Notes: generated from the sequence alone by a model not told the origin. A stretch of 64,000 nucleotides of DNA from Thelonectria olida (GCA_020736575.1 JAGPYM010000007.1:1736001-1800000), one strand, 5' to 3'; positions 34,130 to 45,455 are shown, counted from the first letter of the stretch. Numbers and translations: made by a program.

Positions 34130-35032
34130 TTACGCCTTTCCAAGCTCCTCGGAGCGATCCGTCGCAGCCTTGACGGCACGGGCGACAATGTCCTTGAGCC
34201 CGTCATTCTCGAAGCTCACAAGCGCAGCGTGGGTAGTTCCGTTGGGGCTGGTGACGTTCTTGCGCAGCTGCGAGGGAGGCTCTGTGGCCTGGACGAGCAT
34301 CTTTCCAGCGCCGAGTGCCGTCTGCTTGGCCAGACGGGAAGCCTGCTCCTCTGAGAGGCCGAGGCTGGTTCCGGCCGAGATCAGGTGCTCGACAAAGGCG
34401 AAGAAGTAGGCAGGGCCGGAGCCTTAAGGATGGTCAGTATAAAGCAGTGCATGTTTTCAATCATTGCGGCTCGTCTTACCTGAAATGCCAGTGACAACGT
34501 CGAGCAGTTCCTCCTTGTCCACCCACTCGGAAGCTCCGCTGACGCTGGCCAGGAGAGCAGTCGCCAGGTCCTTCTCGTCGGCAGACACAGCCTCGGTGGC
34601 ATAGAGACCCGAAGCACCCTCGCCGACCAAGGCAGGGGTGTTGGGCATGACGCGGACAATGGGAGGCGCTCGTCCACTGCCGTCCTTGAACCATTCAATG
34701 TAGCTCGACACGGTGATGCCAGCGGCAATGGAGATGACGAGGGGCAGGTTCTCGCGGTCGGCCCAGGCGGCGGCGAGCTCGGTGCAGGCGACCTTTGCGA
34801 CCTGGGGCTTGACAGCGATGATGACAATGTCCGCGTCCTGCGAGGCCTCGACGTTGTTGGCGGTAGTGCGCACGCCTAAGGCAGCCATCTTATCCCTGTT
34901 GACGTCCCACGGCTCGGCGACGTAGATGTTCTGCTTGGGGATGTCCTTTGCGAGCAGGCCGCCGATGATGGCCGAGGCCATGTTGCCGCCGCCGACAAAG
35001 GAGATTTGCGCGTCTTTCAGGGAGGGAGCCAT
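34130..35032 (-). CDS. Pyrroline-5-carboxylate reductase
   Basis: Two exons on the minus strand, 35032-34480 and 34422-34130 with a 57-nt intron; 846 nt, 281 residues, the usual size. It catalyses the last step of proline synthesis (P5C to proline with NAD(P)H). Motifs: ISFVGGGNMASAIIGGL near residues 10-26 (dinucleotide binding), IVIIAVKPQ, RVMPNTPALVGEG (family signature), and, across the intron, GISGSGPAYFFAF and EPPSQLRKNVTSPNGTT in the C-terminal dimerisation domain. The start follows a purine/pyrimidine-asymmetric promoter (CT-rich in the sense direction, about 35060-35095). Cytosolic or mitochondrial. Essential-type housekeeping gene. Confidence 0.96.
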
Positions 35033-36410
35033 GGTTGCGGTTGGGGATTGGTTTGCGTGTGAGGACGGGGGAGGGAGAGGGAGAGGGCGGGAGGTTTTAA
35101 AGGCCGTTCTGAGTGTCGGACTGACTCTCTGTTGTTTGAAGCTGTCGCGCCGCCGGCCGCCGGCTTGAGGATGCAAAAAATATGTGGGGGCGCCGGTTTT
35201 ACGTATTTTCTACCCCGCACCACCGAGCGTGGCCCACGGCGAGGAAGAGGATGAAACCAGCATGGGATAAGTATCTATGGTATTGGCTAGGTATGTCTAG
35301 TTGTCTGTAAATTGTTGGAGAAATAGGTCAGTTATGGTCCATCCTTTAGTGATTCCGCTCAAAATCATTCTTGACAAGTGTTCAACAGCCTCTCAATGGT
35401 CATCATATCAACTCGAGCATCACCGAGCTGATATCGCCGATGTCGCACAACTATCTCATTCATACTCCGACGATATCCTCACAACCATCAACCATTCAAC
35501 GATAAACTATTTACCATTCAATACACCAACCTCGACTCTCCGGAACCACATCCCCGTGTGCGAATCTAGCCACATCTCCACGCTACCATGTACTCATAGC
35601 GTGATGCCTCGCTTAATGTCGGCATACGCACTCACCGAAACCCCAGATTGACTAACAGCCCAGCAGCGAGCTCGCGTCCCTGACAGGAACCCACCCGTTT
35701 ATCTAATAATTCGATTCAAACTCGAGAGACATGGACAATGCGCCTTGTTTACAGATGACGTAAGTTAGCCGCCGGCCAACGACTCGTCCCCAGGCTTCCC
35801 CATGGGACACTTCACCATGACACCACTCGTGTTCAAATAAATCCAACACGTAATCTCAGGCATTGTTCCCTTCCATGCTTGCTATGCCATTGTTTAAACT
35901 TCCCCATGAATAATCTTCAGATGCTCAGTTGCTCACATATCGGAAAGAGCCATAAACCACGAACATCCCTAATTGAGTTCGCTGAACCACTTGTTATGAT
36001 TTCCACCACTGACATGCCTGCCAATAAGGTGCACAGCAGAAGTCCCATAGCCACGGTGGAAGTCGTGATGTATTCATAGCACTTGCCTATGGTATTATCA
36101 CTTTTAGTTATATTCTATGAATTACCGTTACCCCATGAAACATTACCAGAACGTTAACAAGGTTTTCTTGAGGCTTTAGTGCGCATGACCTAATGCTCCT
36201 GGGCTCTTTGATTTCCAGCAATTGCAGAAACGAAAACTCAGCGACACAAAGTTTCTCATGGAGTCATAGGCGAGGCATAACTTTGACTCTGTGAGTTCTT
36301 CGCATATCCACCCACGGACTGAGTCGATATATAAACAGAGCCACTTCCCATTCTGACAACATTCCGTTTTCTCTCTCACAACGATACCAAAGATCTCCCC
36401 TGCTACAATC
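35033..36410. other. Intergenic, no gene seen
   Basis: About 1.4 kb. Only short frames. It contains the pyrimidine-rich P5C reductase promoter at the left end and the F-box-like gene promoter at the right end. Confidence 0.5.
36328..36335 (+). promoter_or_regulatory. TATA box of the F-box-like gene
   Basis: TATATAAA 83 bases upstream of the ATG at 36411. Confidence 0.5.
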
Positions 36411-37453
36411 ATGACAATCGTTAACATGGACAGTATCAGAGAATCGCTCCACCATCTGGAGACGATCATCACGGCCATCGGACGACAACCTCCCCCGGCA
36501 CAGAAAGCCGCCTGCCTCATCGCCCAGATGCCAGTCGAGATTGTCCTTTTGCTAGCAGGTGACCTCCCTCTGGAGAACCAGCTCGTTCTCGCTCAAACCT
36601 GCCGGGCCTTCTATGCCCTTCTTCGCCGCACGCGAGATGCAAGGCGGACTCGCAAGCAGCATATCCATTACCTCGCCTGCATTGCGCGTGACATGCCTTC
36701 CCATTGGGTTTGCGGAACGTGTGCAAAGCTGCACCGTGATCATCCTGATGATGTTCCCTGGACCACGCTCCACAATCGATGCCGTCTAGGATGGCTGTGG
36801 GATAATTGCGTGAGGTCGTTGAACTGCTCCAAAATCCAGTACAACCACCACCACATCCAGCTCGCCCTCAAGTATACGCGCATGGGGAAGTTGACGAAGC
36901 TCAACAAAGGCGCCTTGAGGTGCTGCTATCTCCGGTATACGGGCGCTGCCCCACCTCGTCTTCTACTCTTGCCAACAAAGGCATCGTGTGGCCCAAGGTT
37001 GTGGGTGGGAGATTCTTGATTTTCACGAAGATTCACTACTACCCCGATGCTGCTTACTCTTATGCACCCGTAACGCCCGATAATCTCGACGTCAAGTCAC
37101 TGTGTCAGCACCAGCACTTCTACCCGAGCTGCTTCGTCCCCACCGAGGAGCAACTTCGCTCTCAGACCAAGTATAAAATATGGGCAACGGTTCTGGAGGC
37201 GTTCGAGGCGGGCGGCAAAGAAGTGAGCGGCTCTTGTCGCCAGTGCCGTCTCGATATGTCGTTTCAGGCAACGCCCGAGCATGCGACTTTGCGTGTCTGG
37301 CGGGATTTCGGACCTGAAGGATCGCCTCTGGACTTGGACTGGGAAGTTTTCACCAACAGAAACCTCTTGGTTACGGAGACGCTTACAGTACCCTACGATG
37401 AACCAGGAAGTGTTCGTCGCCTGTATGAAACTGTTGAAAGAGGGCATGATTGA
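36411..37453 (+). pseudogene. F-box-like protein gene with a frameshift
   Basis: The first frame (36411 to about 36908) gives an N-terminus with LIAQMPVEIVLLLAGDLPL and LVLAQTCRAFYALLRR, the shape of a fungal F-box, then a Cys/His region (HWVCGTCAKLHRDHPDD). Conserved-looking protein then continues in the -1 frame from about 36908 to the stop at 37451-37453: LEVLLSPVYG, VVGGRFLIFTKIHYY, GSCRQCRLDMSFQ, DLDWEVFTNRN. No GT-AG intron of usable length or phase joins the two frames. A one-base deletion near AACAAAGG (36903-36910) is the simplest cause. Undisrupted, the protein would be about 347 residues. It may be a true pseudogene or an assembly indel; a slippery heptamer for programmed frameshifting is not present. 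Confidence 0.7.
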
Positions 37454-37876
37454 GCAACAACACTATTAAAGGAGAGGAGAAATGTTAGTACTCGCATGGA
37501 GATACACGAATGACTTGGAGAGGTTGCATGGCACGGTTAGTGAACAAATTGGGTCGATGTAGAGTTAGGACGCAATTAGGAAATTCAGGAATACGGGGAT
37601 AGATTATAAATACAGAAACAACAACCATCGCAGTCTGGAGACCGAGAATTGATCACGCTAGGTCTAGCCCAGCTTGATTAGAAGCTTGCCAGCCGCTATC
37701 TAGTTACAGAGTGTCTGTGCGGGTTTCTTATGCCCGTTCCTGCGCGTTCCTAGCCAACCTCATTCGTACCCTTTGGTCGCCCTTCGACCTGTTCCCTTCT
37801 CCCTGATTACGTGTGATTTATCTACTTTCGCCAGCCGCATTCGCTATGATGAATAATTCGATCCCCTAAGGCAGTC
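37454..37876. other. Intergenic, no gene seen
   Basis: About 420 bases between the F-box-like gene and the glycosyltransferase gene. Confidence 0.5.
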
Positions 37877-39349
37877 ATGAATCGCCGGCTTTTGTGGCTG
37901 CTGGTGCCAGCTCTGTGCTTCATATTTCTTGCGACGAGCCTTTACGTCAGCAGCGAGCACCTGACTCAGCTCCCGGACCTGCATCTCCAGCTTCCATTTC
38001 AGCAAAACCAGAACCACAACTCTTCTTCGTCGTCGCCTTTGCTGTCTGCCAGCCTCGATCCGACTACCTCGTCCGTCTCCAAACCGACTGCCGCCTCTTC
38101 AACAATATCGCTCTCCCCTCCATCCGCCACCCCGTCTCCTCAACCTACCAGCATCTCCAATGGTTCGTGTCTCTGCTCGCTTAGAAGAATGTCTACATCG
38201 TACTGACAACCCATCGCAGGCGCCATACTCTCTGCTGATCGCATCTCCCCGTACATCCGCGCCATCCTCGATCCTCTTGACACGAATCTGCCACGACTCG
38301 AATGCCCCGCTCTGAACACCAGCCGGTACGATACGTTACGACAACGCAACCACACCGACGCACGCACAAACAACCACATCGATTACTACTTCGCCCTCGA
38401 CTTGCGCAATTGCTTGGGCCTTCTTCCCCGCTTGCTAGGTAGCATTGTCGAGGCCATCCGATTCCTAGGACCCCATCGCTGTGCGCTCTCAATTGTGGAG
38501 GGCAACTCGCCAGATGGAACGGCCGATATCCTCATCGCTCTGCGACCGTTCCTGTCCAGCCTAGGCGCCTCGTACTTTTACCAATCCTCCAAGATTGATC
38601 CGAGCAAGGGAGACCGCATTCGCAGGCTGGCCGATCTGCGCAACCTAGCATTAACGCCTCTGCTGGATAACTCGCACCGCGCTTCAGGAAACACCACCAT
38701 CGTGTTCATCAATGATGTCGCAGCATGCACTGAGGATTCGCTCGAGCTAGTGCTCCAGCGCCGATGGCTTGGTGCCGACATGACTTGTGCCATGGACTGG
38801 ACCTACGTCGGCCCAGATCCAACCTTCTACGATGTCTGGGTGGCCCGAACTATCCACGGCGACGCCTTCTTCGAGGTCCCTCCGGACGGGAGCTGGAACT
38901 CGGCGTGGAACCTTTTCTGGAACGCCCCCGAGACGGGGGCTCGGTACGACGCCCATCTTCCTTTCCAAGTTTTTGCGTGCTGGAATGGCGCGACCGCAAT
39001 TGGTGCTGCGCCGGTCCTCGATGGGCTTCGCTTTCGCGACAACTGCGGTGGGAAGGACGGCGAGTGCTACCAGGGCGAGCCGCAGATTTTCTGCAAAGAA
39101 ATGTGGTTCAGAAACTTTGGCAAGATTGCGGTGATTCCGACCGTCAACCTCGAGTACTCGGATGAAATGGGAGCAGAGATCAAGCAACTCAAAGGTTACA
39201 CTGGGGACTTTGCCAGAGACCAAACAATGGACGGAAACAAGATCGACTGGGAACTGGAGCCGCCGGACCAGGTCAAGTGCATGCCGACGTGGGACAACCA
39301 GTCCTGGCGGCCCTGGAACGAGACGTTGAACGCGACCTTGCATCAATGA
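37877..39349 (+). CDS. Glycosyltransferase family 69 (CAP59/CMT1-type mannosyltransferase-like)
   Basis: Two exons, 37877-38162 and 38220-39349, intron GTTCGT...GCAG (57 nt); 471 residues. A signal anchor lies at residues 5-25 (LLWLLVPALCFIFLATSLYV), followed by a Ser/Thr/Pro-rich stem to about residue 95, as in Golgi type II glycosyltransferases. The catalytic domain includes DYYFALDLRNCLGLLPRLL, LSIVEGNSPDGT, RIRRLADLRNLAL, TTIVFINDVAAC (the DxD-like region) and CAMDWTYVGPDPTFYDVWVARTI in pieces. These are blocks of the CAP59 mannosyltransferase family; characterised members include cryptococcal alpha-1,3-mannosyltransferase. Expected to act on wall or secreted glycans in the Golgi. Donor and acceptor are inferred. 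Confidence 0.92.
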
Positions 39350-39977
39350 TGGAAATGATAATGCAGCGCTAGAATATGACATGACATGTACCATACACCA
39401 TGATAGAACCATGATAGATGATGAAGCGGAAGTATTTGGAACGCGCCTATACCCTGAGGGAGCAAGAAACCTTCCGGCCTCGGGATTCTCGTGCAACTCT
39501 GTCTCGAGTCGCTTCTTTCTACATGCAACTTGTTTTCGTCACATCCACACTCCCCTTTCCCAAACAAGCACTGACTGAAACACTTTGATGCTATCGCAGA
39601 ACTCGAGGCGAACCAACCCAGCTGGTAGGAGTTGAAGAATAGGGGTTTAGGGAACGAAATGCCAGCGGACAGTAGACTTGCAGAGCTCAGATCGAACTGC
39701 CCCGACCAAAATGATTTCGATGCGTACGAAGCAATCATATCTTGTATTTCTCAACTGGACTAAAGGGTTTTAGAGGATAGCCGGATCGCCATCACAATAG
39801 GATTGCAGCTTCTCATTTTGTAAATGGTCTCGGCATATAATTACACATTACTATATCGCCACCGCCATTTCCAAGAACGCCCAGCTGGTGATCTGGAAGA
39901 AGGAAAACCATGCGCCCGCTTCAGCAACGGCATCCTATAACTGATTGGTCAAGGCCGGCAACTCAAGCGAGTGTCAT
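39350..39977. other. Convergent intergenic region, no gene seen
   Basis: About 630 bases between the ends of the GT69 gene and the minus-strand membrane protein gene. Confidence 0.5.
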
Positions 39978-41139
39978 CTATACCATCCATGTCAATGCCG
40001 GTCCGCTTCTCAAGGTTCGACGACTGAAAAGGTGAAATTGCACTAAAAGCGAGACGAAGCAAACCGGAACATCCTCGCTCTCCCCATTGCTGATATCGCA
40101 ATCGAGATCCATCGAAAGCACAGATGAGAAGGTAAGTTGATAGTCGTACAACGGTGGCTCTCCTGGCTTTTCGCGCCTAGTAACTCCAAGATTGACAGCA
40201 ACCTCACCGTTGGCATCGATCAAGTGCATCCTTGCATATCCCTCTTGTAGTGTCTTGGAAATGGTCAAGGCAGGATCGTAAAACGAAACCCAGAGACCGG
40301 GGGAAGACGCCCGGGAAGGTCTTGACCGCCTTGGTTTTATTATCTACATGTACGACTAGTTAGCAGGCATGATGAAGAGATAAGGGAGGGCAGATTCGTA
40401 CAGTGAAAGAAGGCTTGAGAGATCAACAAAGTCGTTGGCCTCACGCTTACAAGGTGTTTTGATGCTTTGAGAGACAGTATCTTGTACGAAACTCCCTGCC
40501 AATGGAAGTTGGGGTCGATCGATAGGTCCCAGTTCTGGGCACATGAGCAAGTAGTGTTCGCGAGAGCCGAGGAACATGGTGGCGCAGTCTCATCGTGCCA
40601 GCCAACGAAACATTTGGGTTTGGCAGATGTTGTCAGGTCGGTTTGCGAGGGCCAGTCCAGTCTTTGGAAGAGAGCAATCGAGGGAAAGCCAATTTGCTCC
40701 TGCAAAAGATGAGGACAAGCAATCAATGGTAGGAAATATCCTCACGACGGCTGAGTGATGTACTTACGACTGAGTCTTCCACCAGAGTCAGAGTCTGCTC
40801 ATTTAATTGATGATGCCAGGTCGTTTTGTACAACATAGGGAAGACGACGAGGGCGAGGAGAATAGTAGTCGCCGTGTTTGTCAAGTTCGGACTCCACGTA
40901 CCATGAGGGCTTGTCCTCCGTGTCCTACTCCAATCAAGCGCCAACACCACGACTACCGGCAGCACGAAAAGAAACAACACTACCATGAAGACGAAGGGCA
41001 TCGAATGCACTGGCAGGTGGGCAGCCAAGACACCAAGACATAGCGAGATGACCAGTAATCCAGCACAAAGCCATCCAGTTATCGCCGATGGGAAGGATTT
41101 CTGAGTGGGCATGAAATCAGGAATCGAGCGGTAGGACAT
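39978..41139 (-). CDS. Unknown membrane protein, 3 exons
   Basis: Exons 41139-40768, 40699-40451 and 40343-39978; 987 nt, 328 residues. Introns have donors GTAAGTAC and GTAAGCGTG, branch point GCTAAC before the second acceptor, and both are phase 0. Exon 1 encodes three hydrophobic segments (WLCAGLLVISLCLGVLAAHL, FVFMVVLFLFVLPVVVVLAL, TTILLALVVFPMLY). The rest is soluble-looking and Cys-containing (FVGWHDETAPPCSSALANT, CSCAQNWDL), ending with SPGLWVSFYDPALTISKTL and YDYQLTFSSVLSMDLDCD. No family is recognised. The second intron removes a stretch that is open in another frame and could mislead automatic annotation. Confidence 0.72.
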
Positions 41140-41783
41140 TTTGGTTGATAGAAGGTTGTTGCCTTGACGAAATCGTTCTCTGGTGCAAAGTGTTCAGATA
41201 GAAACTGAATATATTGGTTACCAGGGGATGCATCGGAGGAAGCCCAACAGAAGCAAACCACTTTTCGCAAGCCACGCCGAACGATCTAGACCGAAGCCAA
41301 CATCAAGCATGTAGGTCTGTTTCACAGCCATAAGAAAAAGAGTGATAGTCTTTTCAAATGACAATCGGGTACGAAGAAGGGTTCCGGCATATTCAAGAAT
41401 ATATAGATCAACCGCTCTCCGAATTGTACTTGGGTTCTAAGTCTGAACATGAGTCGCATTCTCTCTTCTTCTTCTCCATCATCCCCAACACCAATTCAAA
41501 GTCGCGATTGCTATCATCATCCAACAAACAGTCATAATAGTCACGTGGACTGGGCCACTATAAGTTAAGCTAAACAATGTGCCGCAGTCGAGAACACAGT
41601 CTTGTCTTGGACGTGTGTGGACTCAGGTAACACAAGGCATATCCAACGCTCCAGTTTGTGAGGCCGCAGGCTCAGCCGCACTCAGCTGCAGACTCACATG
41701 CTGGTGTTAACTGAGGTGTACGAAGTAGCGACCTAGCCATCATCAGCTGCCGGAAGCAGCTGCGGCTGTGACCGGGTTTGGGG
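41140..41783. other. Intergenic, no gene seen
   Basis: About 640 bases between the membrane protein start and the 3' end of the FAD monooxygenase gene. Short frames only. Confidence 0.5.
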
Positions 41784-42950
41784 TCATTTCTTGGTCAAAT
41801 CAACCTCCGACCTTGCACTATTCGCATGCCACGAGGCGATCCATGATGACGGCATGAGCTTGACGAGGATGTTTCGCAAATAGTACATCCACCTGCTCTT
41901 GGGGATATACATTGCCGCCATGCTTCGACTGCGTCCCTGGAGCCGTTCGATGATTGGCCGCAGCTTCTTCTCGTGGTTGAGGAGAGCCTGCGAGACGTCC
42001 TTGGTTTCCATCAGTTCGTTGCCCAGTATCTCGGCTGACGCGAGTGCCATGCCGGCGCCTTGGCCAGAGATCAGTGTGAGGCAGTGAGCTGCATCACCGA
42101 GCAGGAGCACTCGCCCTCTGGACCAGTGTGGCAAAGTGACCATGGTGAGACTATCGATGAGTGGTGAAGCACCAGCTGCTTCCGCTCGATCAATGAAGTC
42201 GGTTATCGTCTTCACACCTCCCGCGGTGACGTCGCGAAGAATGTCGAATCTCCGTTCTCGATCTTGCAGTTTCGCTTGGTCGTCTCGCCAGATGTGCATG
42301 GCTGCCAGGCGGTCATCTCTCAACGAGTAGAATATGTCGAGATGGCCGGGGCTGTTGAAAGAGACACAGCTGGATTCGAAATCGCTCGTTCCCTCCAGGT
42401 CATAGACGGCATAGGAGTAACCGAGGTGTTCCAGACAACCCGCATCTCCCCAGCACTTGTCCCTGACAGATGATCGGATTCCGTCGGCGCCGATCAGAAG
42501 GTCCCCCTCGATCGTTTCGCCGCTTGCCAGAGTTGCTCTGACCTTGGTGCCGTCGTCGACAATGTCGGTGACGGTCTCGCTGGAACGAACCGTAACGCTC
42601 TCGGGGAGAGCTTTGGCGAGAGCATGCGCAACATCGCCTCGACCCAGCGCGAGGTTCTCAATTCCGCCGTGGACGTCCTTGTACTGAAGACGCACCAGCT
42701 CACGGCCGTTGTTATCCCGCACCAAGTTCTCGTCAAACTTGTAGGTAACACCATCCAAGTGTTTCTCAAGATCCATACGCTTAAGAGTATCGAGGCCGAT
42801 GCCGGAAATTCCGATAACATAGCCTCCGTCGCGGATTGACGAAGCCCTTTCAATTATGGTGGACTCCCAGCCGGCCTTATCCAACCACCAGGCCGCGGAA
42901 AGACCGGCAATCCCAGCACCGACGGTTATCGCTTTGGGTTTGGTGTCCAT
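41784..42950 (-). CDS. FAD-dependent monooxygenase (PHBH-fold)
   Basis: Single exon; 388 residues from MDTKPKAITVGAGIAGLSAA. An upstream in-frame Met would add 19 residues before the Rossmann motif and is less likely. Motifs in order: GAGIAGLSAAWWL (FAD ADP binding, near residue 10), the E of IIERAS, GDLLIGADGIRSSVRDK (DG motif, near residue 155) and GRVLLLGDAAHCLTLISGQGAG (GD motif, near residue 277). These define group A flavoprotein hydroxylases that use NAD(P)H and O2 on aromatic or polyketide substrates; TetX-like bacterial enzymes share this layout. Substrate unknown. Lack of introns and an isolated position fit an accessory gene, possibly acquired by transfer. Confidence 0.92.
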   Translation of the reverse strand: MDTKPKAITVGAGIAGLSAAWWLDKAGWESTIIERASSIRDGGYVIGISGIGLDTLKRMDLEKHLDGVTYKFDENLVRDNNGRELVRLQYKDVHGGIENLALGRGDVAHALAKALPESVTVRSSETVTDIVDDGTKVRATLASGETIEGDLLIGADGIRSSVRDKCWGDAGCLEHLGYSYAVYDLEGTSDFESSCVSFNSPGHLDIFYSLRDDRLAAMHIWRDDQAKLQDRERRFDILRDVTAGGVKTITDFIDRAEAAGASPLIDSLTMVTLPHWSRGRVLLLGDAAHCLTLISGQGAGMALASAEILGNELMETKDVSQALLNHEKKLRPIIERLQGRSRSMAAMYIPKSRWMYYLRNILVKLMPSSWIASWHANSARSEVDLTKK

Positions 42951-44325
42951 TAGAGGCTCGTGATTTTTTCCCGGGAGGTTTTGTGAATGGATCAGTAGAC
43001 TGTACAAACGCTGACAGGTTGTGAAGGAACATTGGAGGTAAACTTATAGGTACAACAAATGTCTAAAAGTTTGCAACAGAGCAGGGGCAAACCGACTACA
43101 GAAAAGAAGCGAGGATGCACTTATTAAGGTTTAATTTATCTTACGATCTTTGCAGAAGGCAGTTGATTAGATTATCTAATCTGATCTCCGAGGCCGATCT
43201 CGCTTGGGTCTCTTCTCAGCCGCATCTTGGCGTCTCTCAGGGTCCTCGTGAATACGCCGTGTAAGTTGTCAATGGCTGACGCTACTGTTCTCATTCTGTT
43301 TTGTTTGCTTCTCATTGTCTACTTTGGAATGATAATCGGGGATATGGATTGATACGAATCGCCAAAACGGCCTTCAAAAGCCAGATCAAAGCATCGAACC
43401 CTATGATCGTCCTAACTGAGTCTCTTCATGATCCCAGCACTTTGCGAAAAAAGCCAGTCACCGCTTCGTGGGTCTCCGGTTCAATTGAGAGCCCGACGGC
43501 TTCAACAAGCGCCGACCACCGATGGTCCGACGATTTATGTACGTAAACCCAATGGCCTTAGCGACGGTGCGATAATACGAGTTTTCTCCGTGGTTTTCTT
43601 TTCTTACATGCCATTATCCCGTTGGACTGCCGATGGATCATACTACAGTAGGTCGGCACTCGAACTGGTTCGGAATCATTGGTATTAGAGAGCTAGAGCT
43701 GTCAATAGCGATCGGTTTCTTCCGGTTAGCACCAACGAGTGTGTAATTACTTGATCACACGTGAACCACGAGACCGACGAGATACTTCTTATTCAGTTTA
43801 TATCCCGACCCAAAGACCCAGCCCAACGCCACTACAACATCCATCCAAATATTGCCCCCCCACATGACATATTCATCCCGGCTTTCCATCCGAACAAGCT
43901 TCCCAGTTGCTTGGGAGACAACCTAGTTCTAAAAACCATCTGGTTAGAATCCCGATAGTGGCGATCCTGGCGTTCGAGCAATAGTTGCTGAGTACGCAAG
44001 TCTCTGAGGAGGTTCGACGGCGAGACACTTTGAACGTCATCGTTGATGGAATATGACGTTGAAGATGTCTGTCCATGGACCAACGCGGTCCAGGCCGCGT
44101 AGCTCCTCTAGGTTTCCACCTTGTATAGGCGCTCAAGGCCTCATGCGCAATCGAGAAGTCTCGTCCGCGTGGCTTTTCAAGGGAAAACGAGTCCACATCT
44201 TAAAACCAACGCCGACTTGGCTAAAAGACTTGATCCCGGCTTACCAAGAGAAGTTCAGGCGGACAATCATGTCTCGATCACGTACAGGAGCTTATGAGCC
44301 TACGCAAAGCCGAATTCTAGAGAAG
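42951..44325. other. Intergenic, no gene supported
   Basis: About 1.4 kb. A plus-strand frame at 44053-44436 (RILEKLRGDLEDQVSEF) overlaps the end of the RNase III-like gene and shows no domain, so it is not called. Confidence 0.4.
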
Positions 44326-44966
44326 CTACGAGGGGACCTAGAAGATCAAGTGAGTGAATTCGCAGAAGGTGTGCGCAAAGGACAGAGGATAGGAGGGATA
44401 AAAACGTTACCGATGAAAGAAGGTTGTGCTGCGTGAGTCCGAGTCCGTCCATAACTCGAACGAGAGCGTCGTGGCCGCCATCCTTGTGCACAGCGCCTAG
44501 GATAGCTTCGACTGCCGTTGCCATCATTCCAGGCGAAACAACTCTAGTGCCTCTGTTGAGTTGAATGCATTGGCCGAGGCCATGGTCCTCGCCGACGCGG
44601 GCAAGATTCTGGTTACTGAGAAGCTCGCCGCGCAGCGCAGTCTAATCAGCCTTTTCGAGGCGGACTTGTGGTGTGTCAATGATTACCCGGATCAAATAAG
44701 AAAGAACAAACTCGAAACTAACCTGTGTTATTATCGCCTTGTTCCAGCCACAGACCGCATAAGACAAAGTTGGCTGCGCAATCGCCATAGACAGCGAGAC
44801 AGTCGTTCTTCGGCATTCGTTTAAAAGATCCATCCAAGACATAGACGGAATTGTAGTCTCCGGCAGTGTTGAGGGCGTTGGCGCAGAGTGTCTTGGACGT
44901 GAACGAATATTCGATGATCTGCTCGCAAAGCGATACCTTTTCACTGAAGCGGATAGAGAAGTCCAT
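44326..44966 (-). pseudogene. RNase III-domain protein gene with in-frame TAG
   Basis: Proposed exons 44966-44723, 44664-44411 and 44337-44326; 510 nt, 169 codons plus stop, phases consistent. The product starts MDFSIRFSEKVSLCEQIIEYSF, written here in part, and contains NDCLAVYGDCAANFVL and, later, LLSNQNLARVGEDHGLGQC and MMATAVEAILGAVHKDGG: the two catalytic blocks of a compact fungal RNase III-like protein. Codon 89 is TAG (44642-44644) just before ACT-GCG-CTG. In relatives as I recall them a Trp precedes this point, so TGG to TAG is the likely change, which is a CpA to TpA transition on the other strand as made by RIP. The RIP island begins 112 bases upstream of the ATG. An alternative splice that avoids the stop was sought and not found. 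Confidence 0.68.
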
Positions 44967-45072
44967 GCTTTAGGTGGTTTGGTTTGGAGCCGACAAGGTA
45001 GCAAGGCAATGGCACTAATGAGAGATGGGATTTTGGGAAGTAATGTAGGAAGAAGATGAAGCTGGAGAGGAA

Positions 45073-45077
45073 GAACC
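45073..45077. repeat. Left target-site duplication, GAACC
   Basis: GAACC directly abuts the TGTCACGG start of the retroelement; the same five bases follow the right LTR end at 50519-50523. Ty3/gypsy elements make 5-bp duplications. Confidence 0.6.
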
Positions 45078-45455
45078 TGTCACGGTCCGTGACGAACACT
45101 CCATCACGTGGCCTACACCAACCCCACTTTTATCGTCTAATCGCTATAGGATCACCCTTTCGAGCGCGATCCAAGTGTTTGGATCACTCTTATAATCGTG
45201 ATCTAAAGGAAGGCTTACGATCTTAACCGTAATCTAAGGAAAACCCCTTTAGTATATAAACACATTTATTTAATATATTAGATAGATATAGCTACTTCAG
45301 CTTTTAATATAATTTAATTATACTTATCTATTTTAAGTATATTACTAGATGTAATAACCTATTATATTATTTAGACCTTAATGCCCTAATCTCTCTACTA
45401 ATATAAACCTAGAACCCTCTAGTCTTATCTATTAGAAATTGACCAGATTATTATA
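45078..45455 (+). repeat. 5' LTR of the Ty3/gypsy element
   Basis: Begins TGTCACGGTCCGTGACG and ends CCAGATTATTATA. Its last 72 bases (45384-45455) match 50446-50518 closely, which sets the right boundary. The first 170 bases are of normal base composition and include GATC-rich short repeats; the rest is AT-rich. Confidence 0.6.

Noticed and set aside
36903..36912. Programmed -1 ribosomal frameshift in the F-box-like gene
   Set aside because: The site does not fit the X-XXY-YYZ slippery pattern, and no such programmed event is known for this family; a deletion is simpler.
38747..39496. Minus-strand 249-residue frame opposite the GT69 gene
   Set aside because: Antisense to conserved catalytic blocks of the glycosyltransferase; no motif.
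40356..40577. Minus-strand 73-residue frame (YLLMCPELGPIDRPQLPLAG...) that looks protein-like
   Set aside because: It overlaps exon 2 and intron 2 of the membrane protein in another frame and has a stop just upstream. The phase-0 splice model in the other frame joins to a better C-terminus.
44053..44436. Plus-strand 127-residue frame with a helical C-terminal part
   Set aside because: Overlaps the 3' exons of the RNase III-like gene on the other strand, has no splice or promoter support, and is not recognisable.
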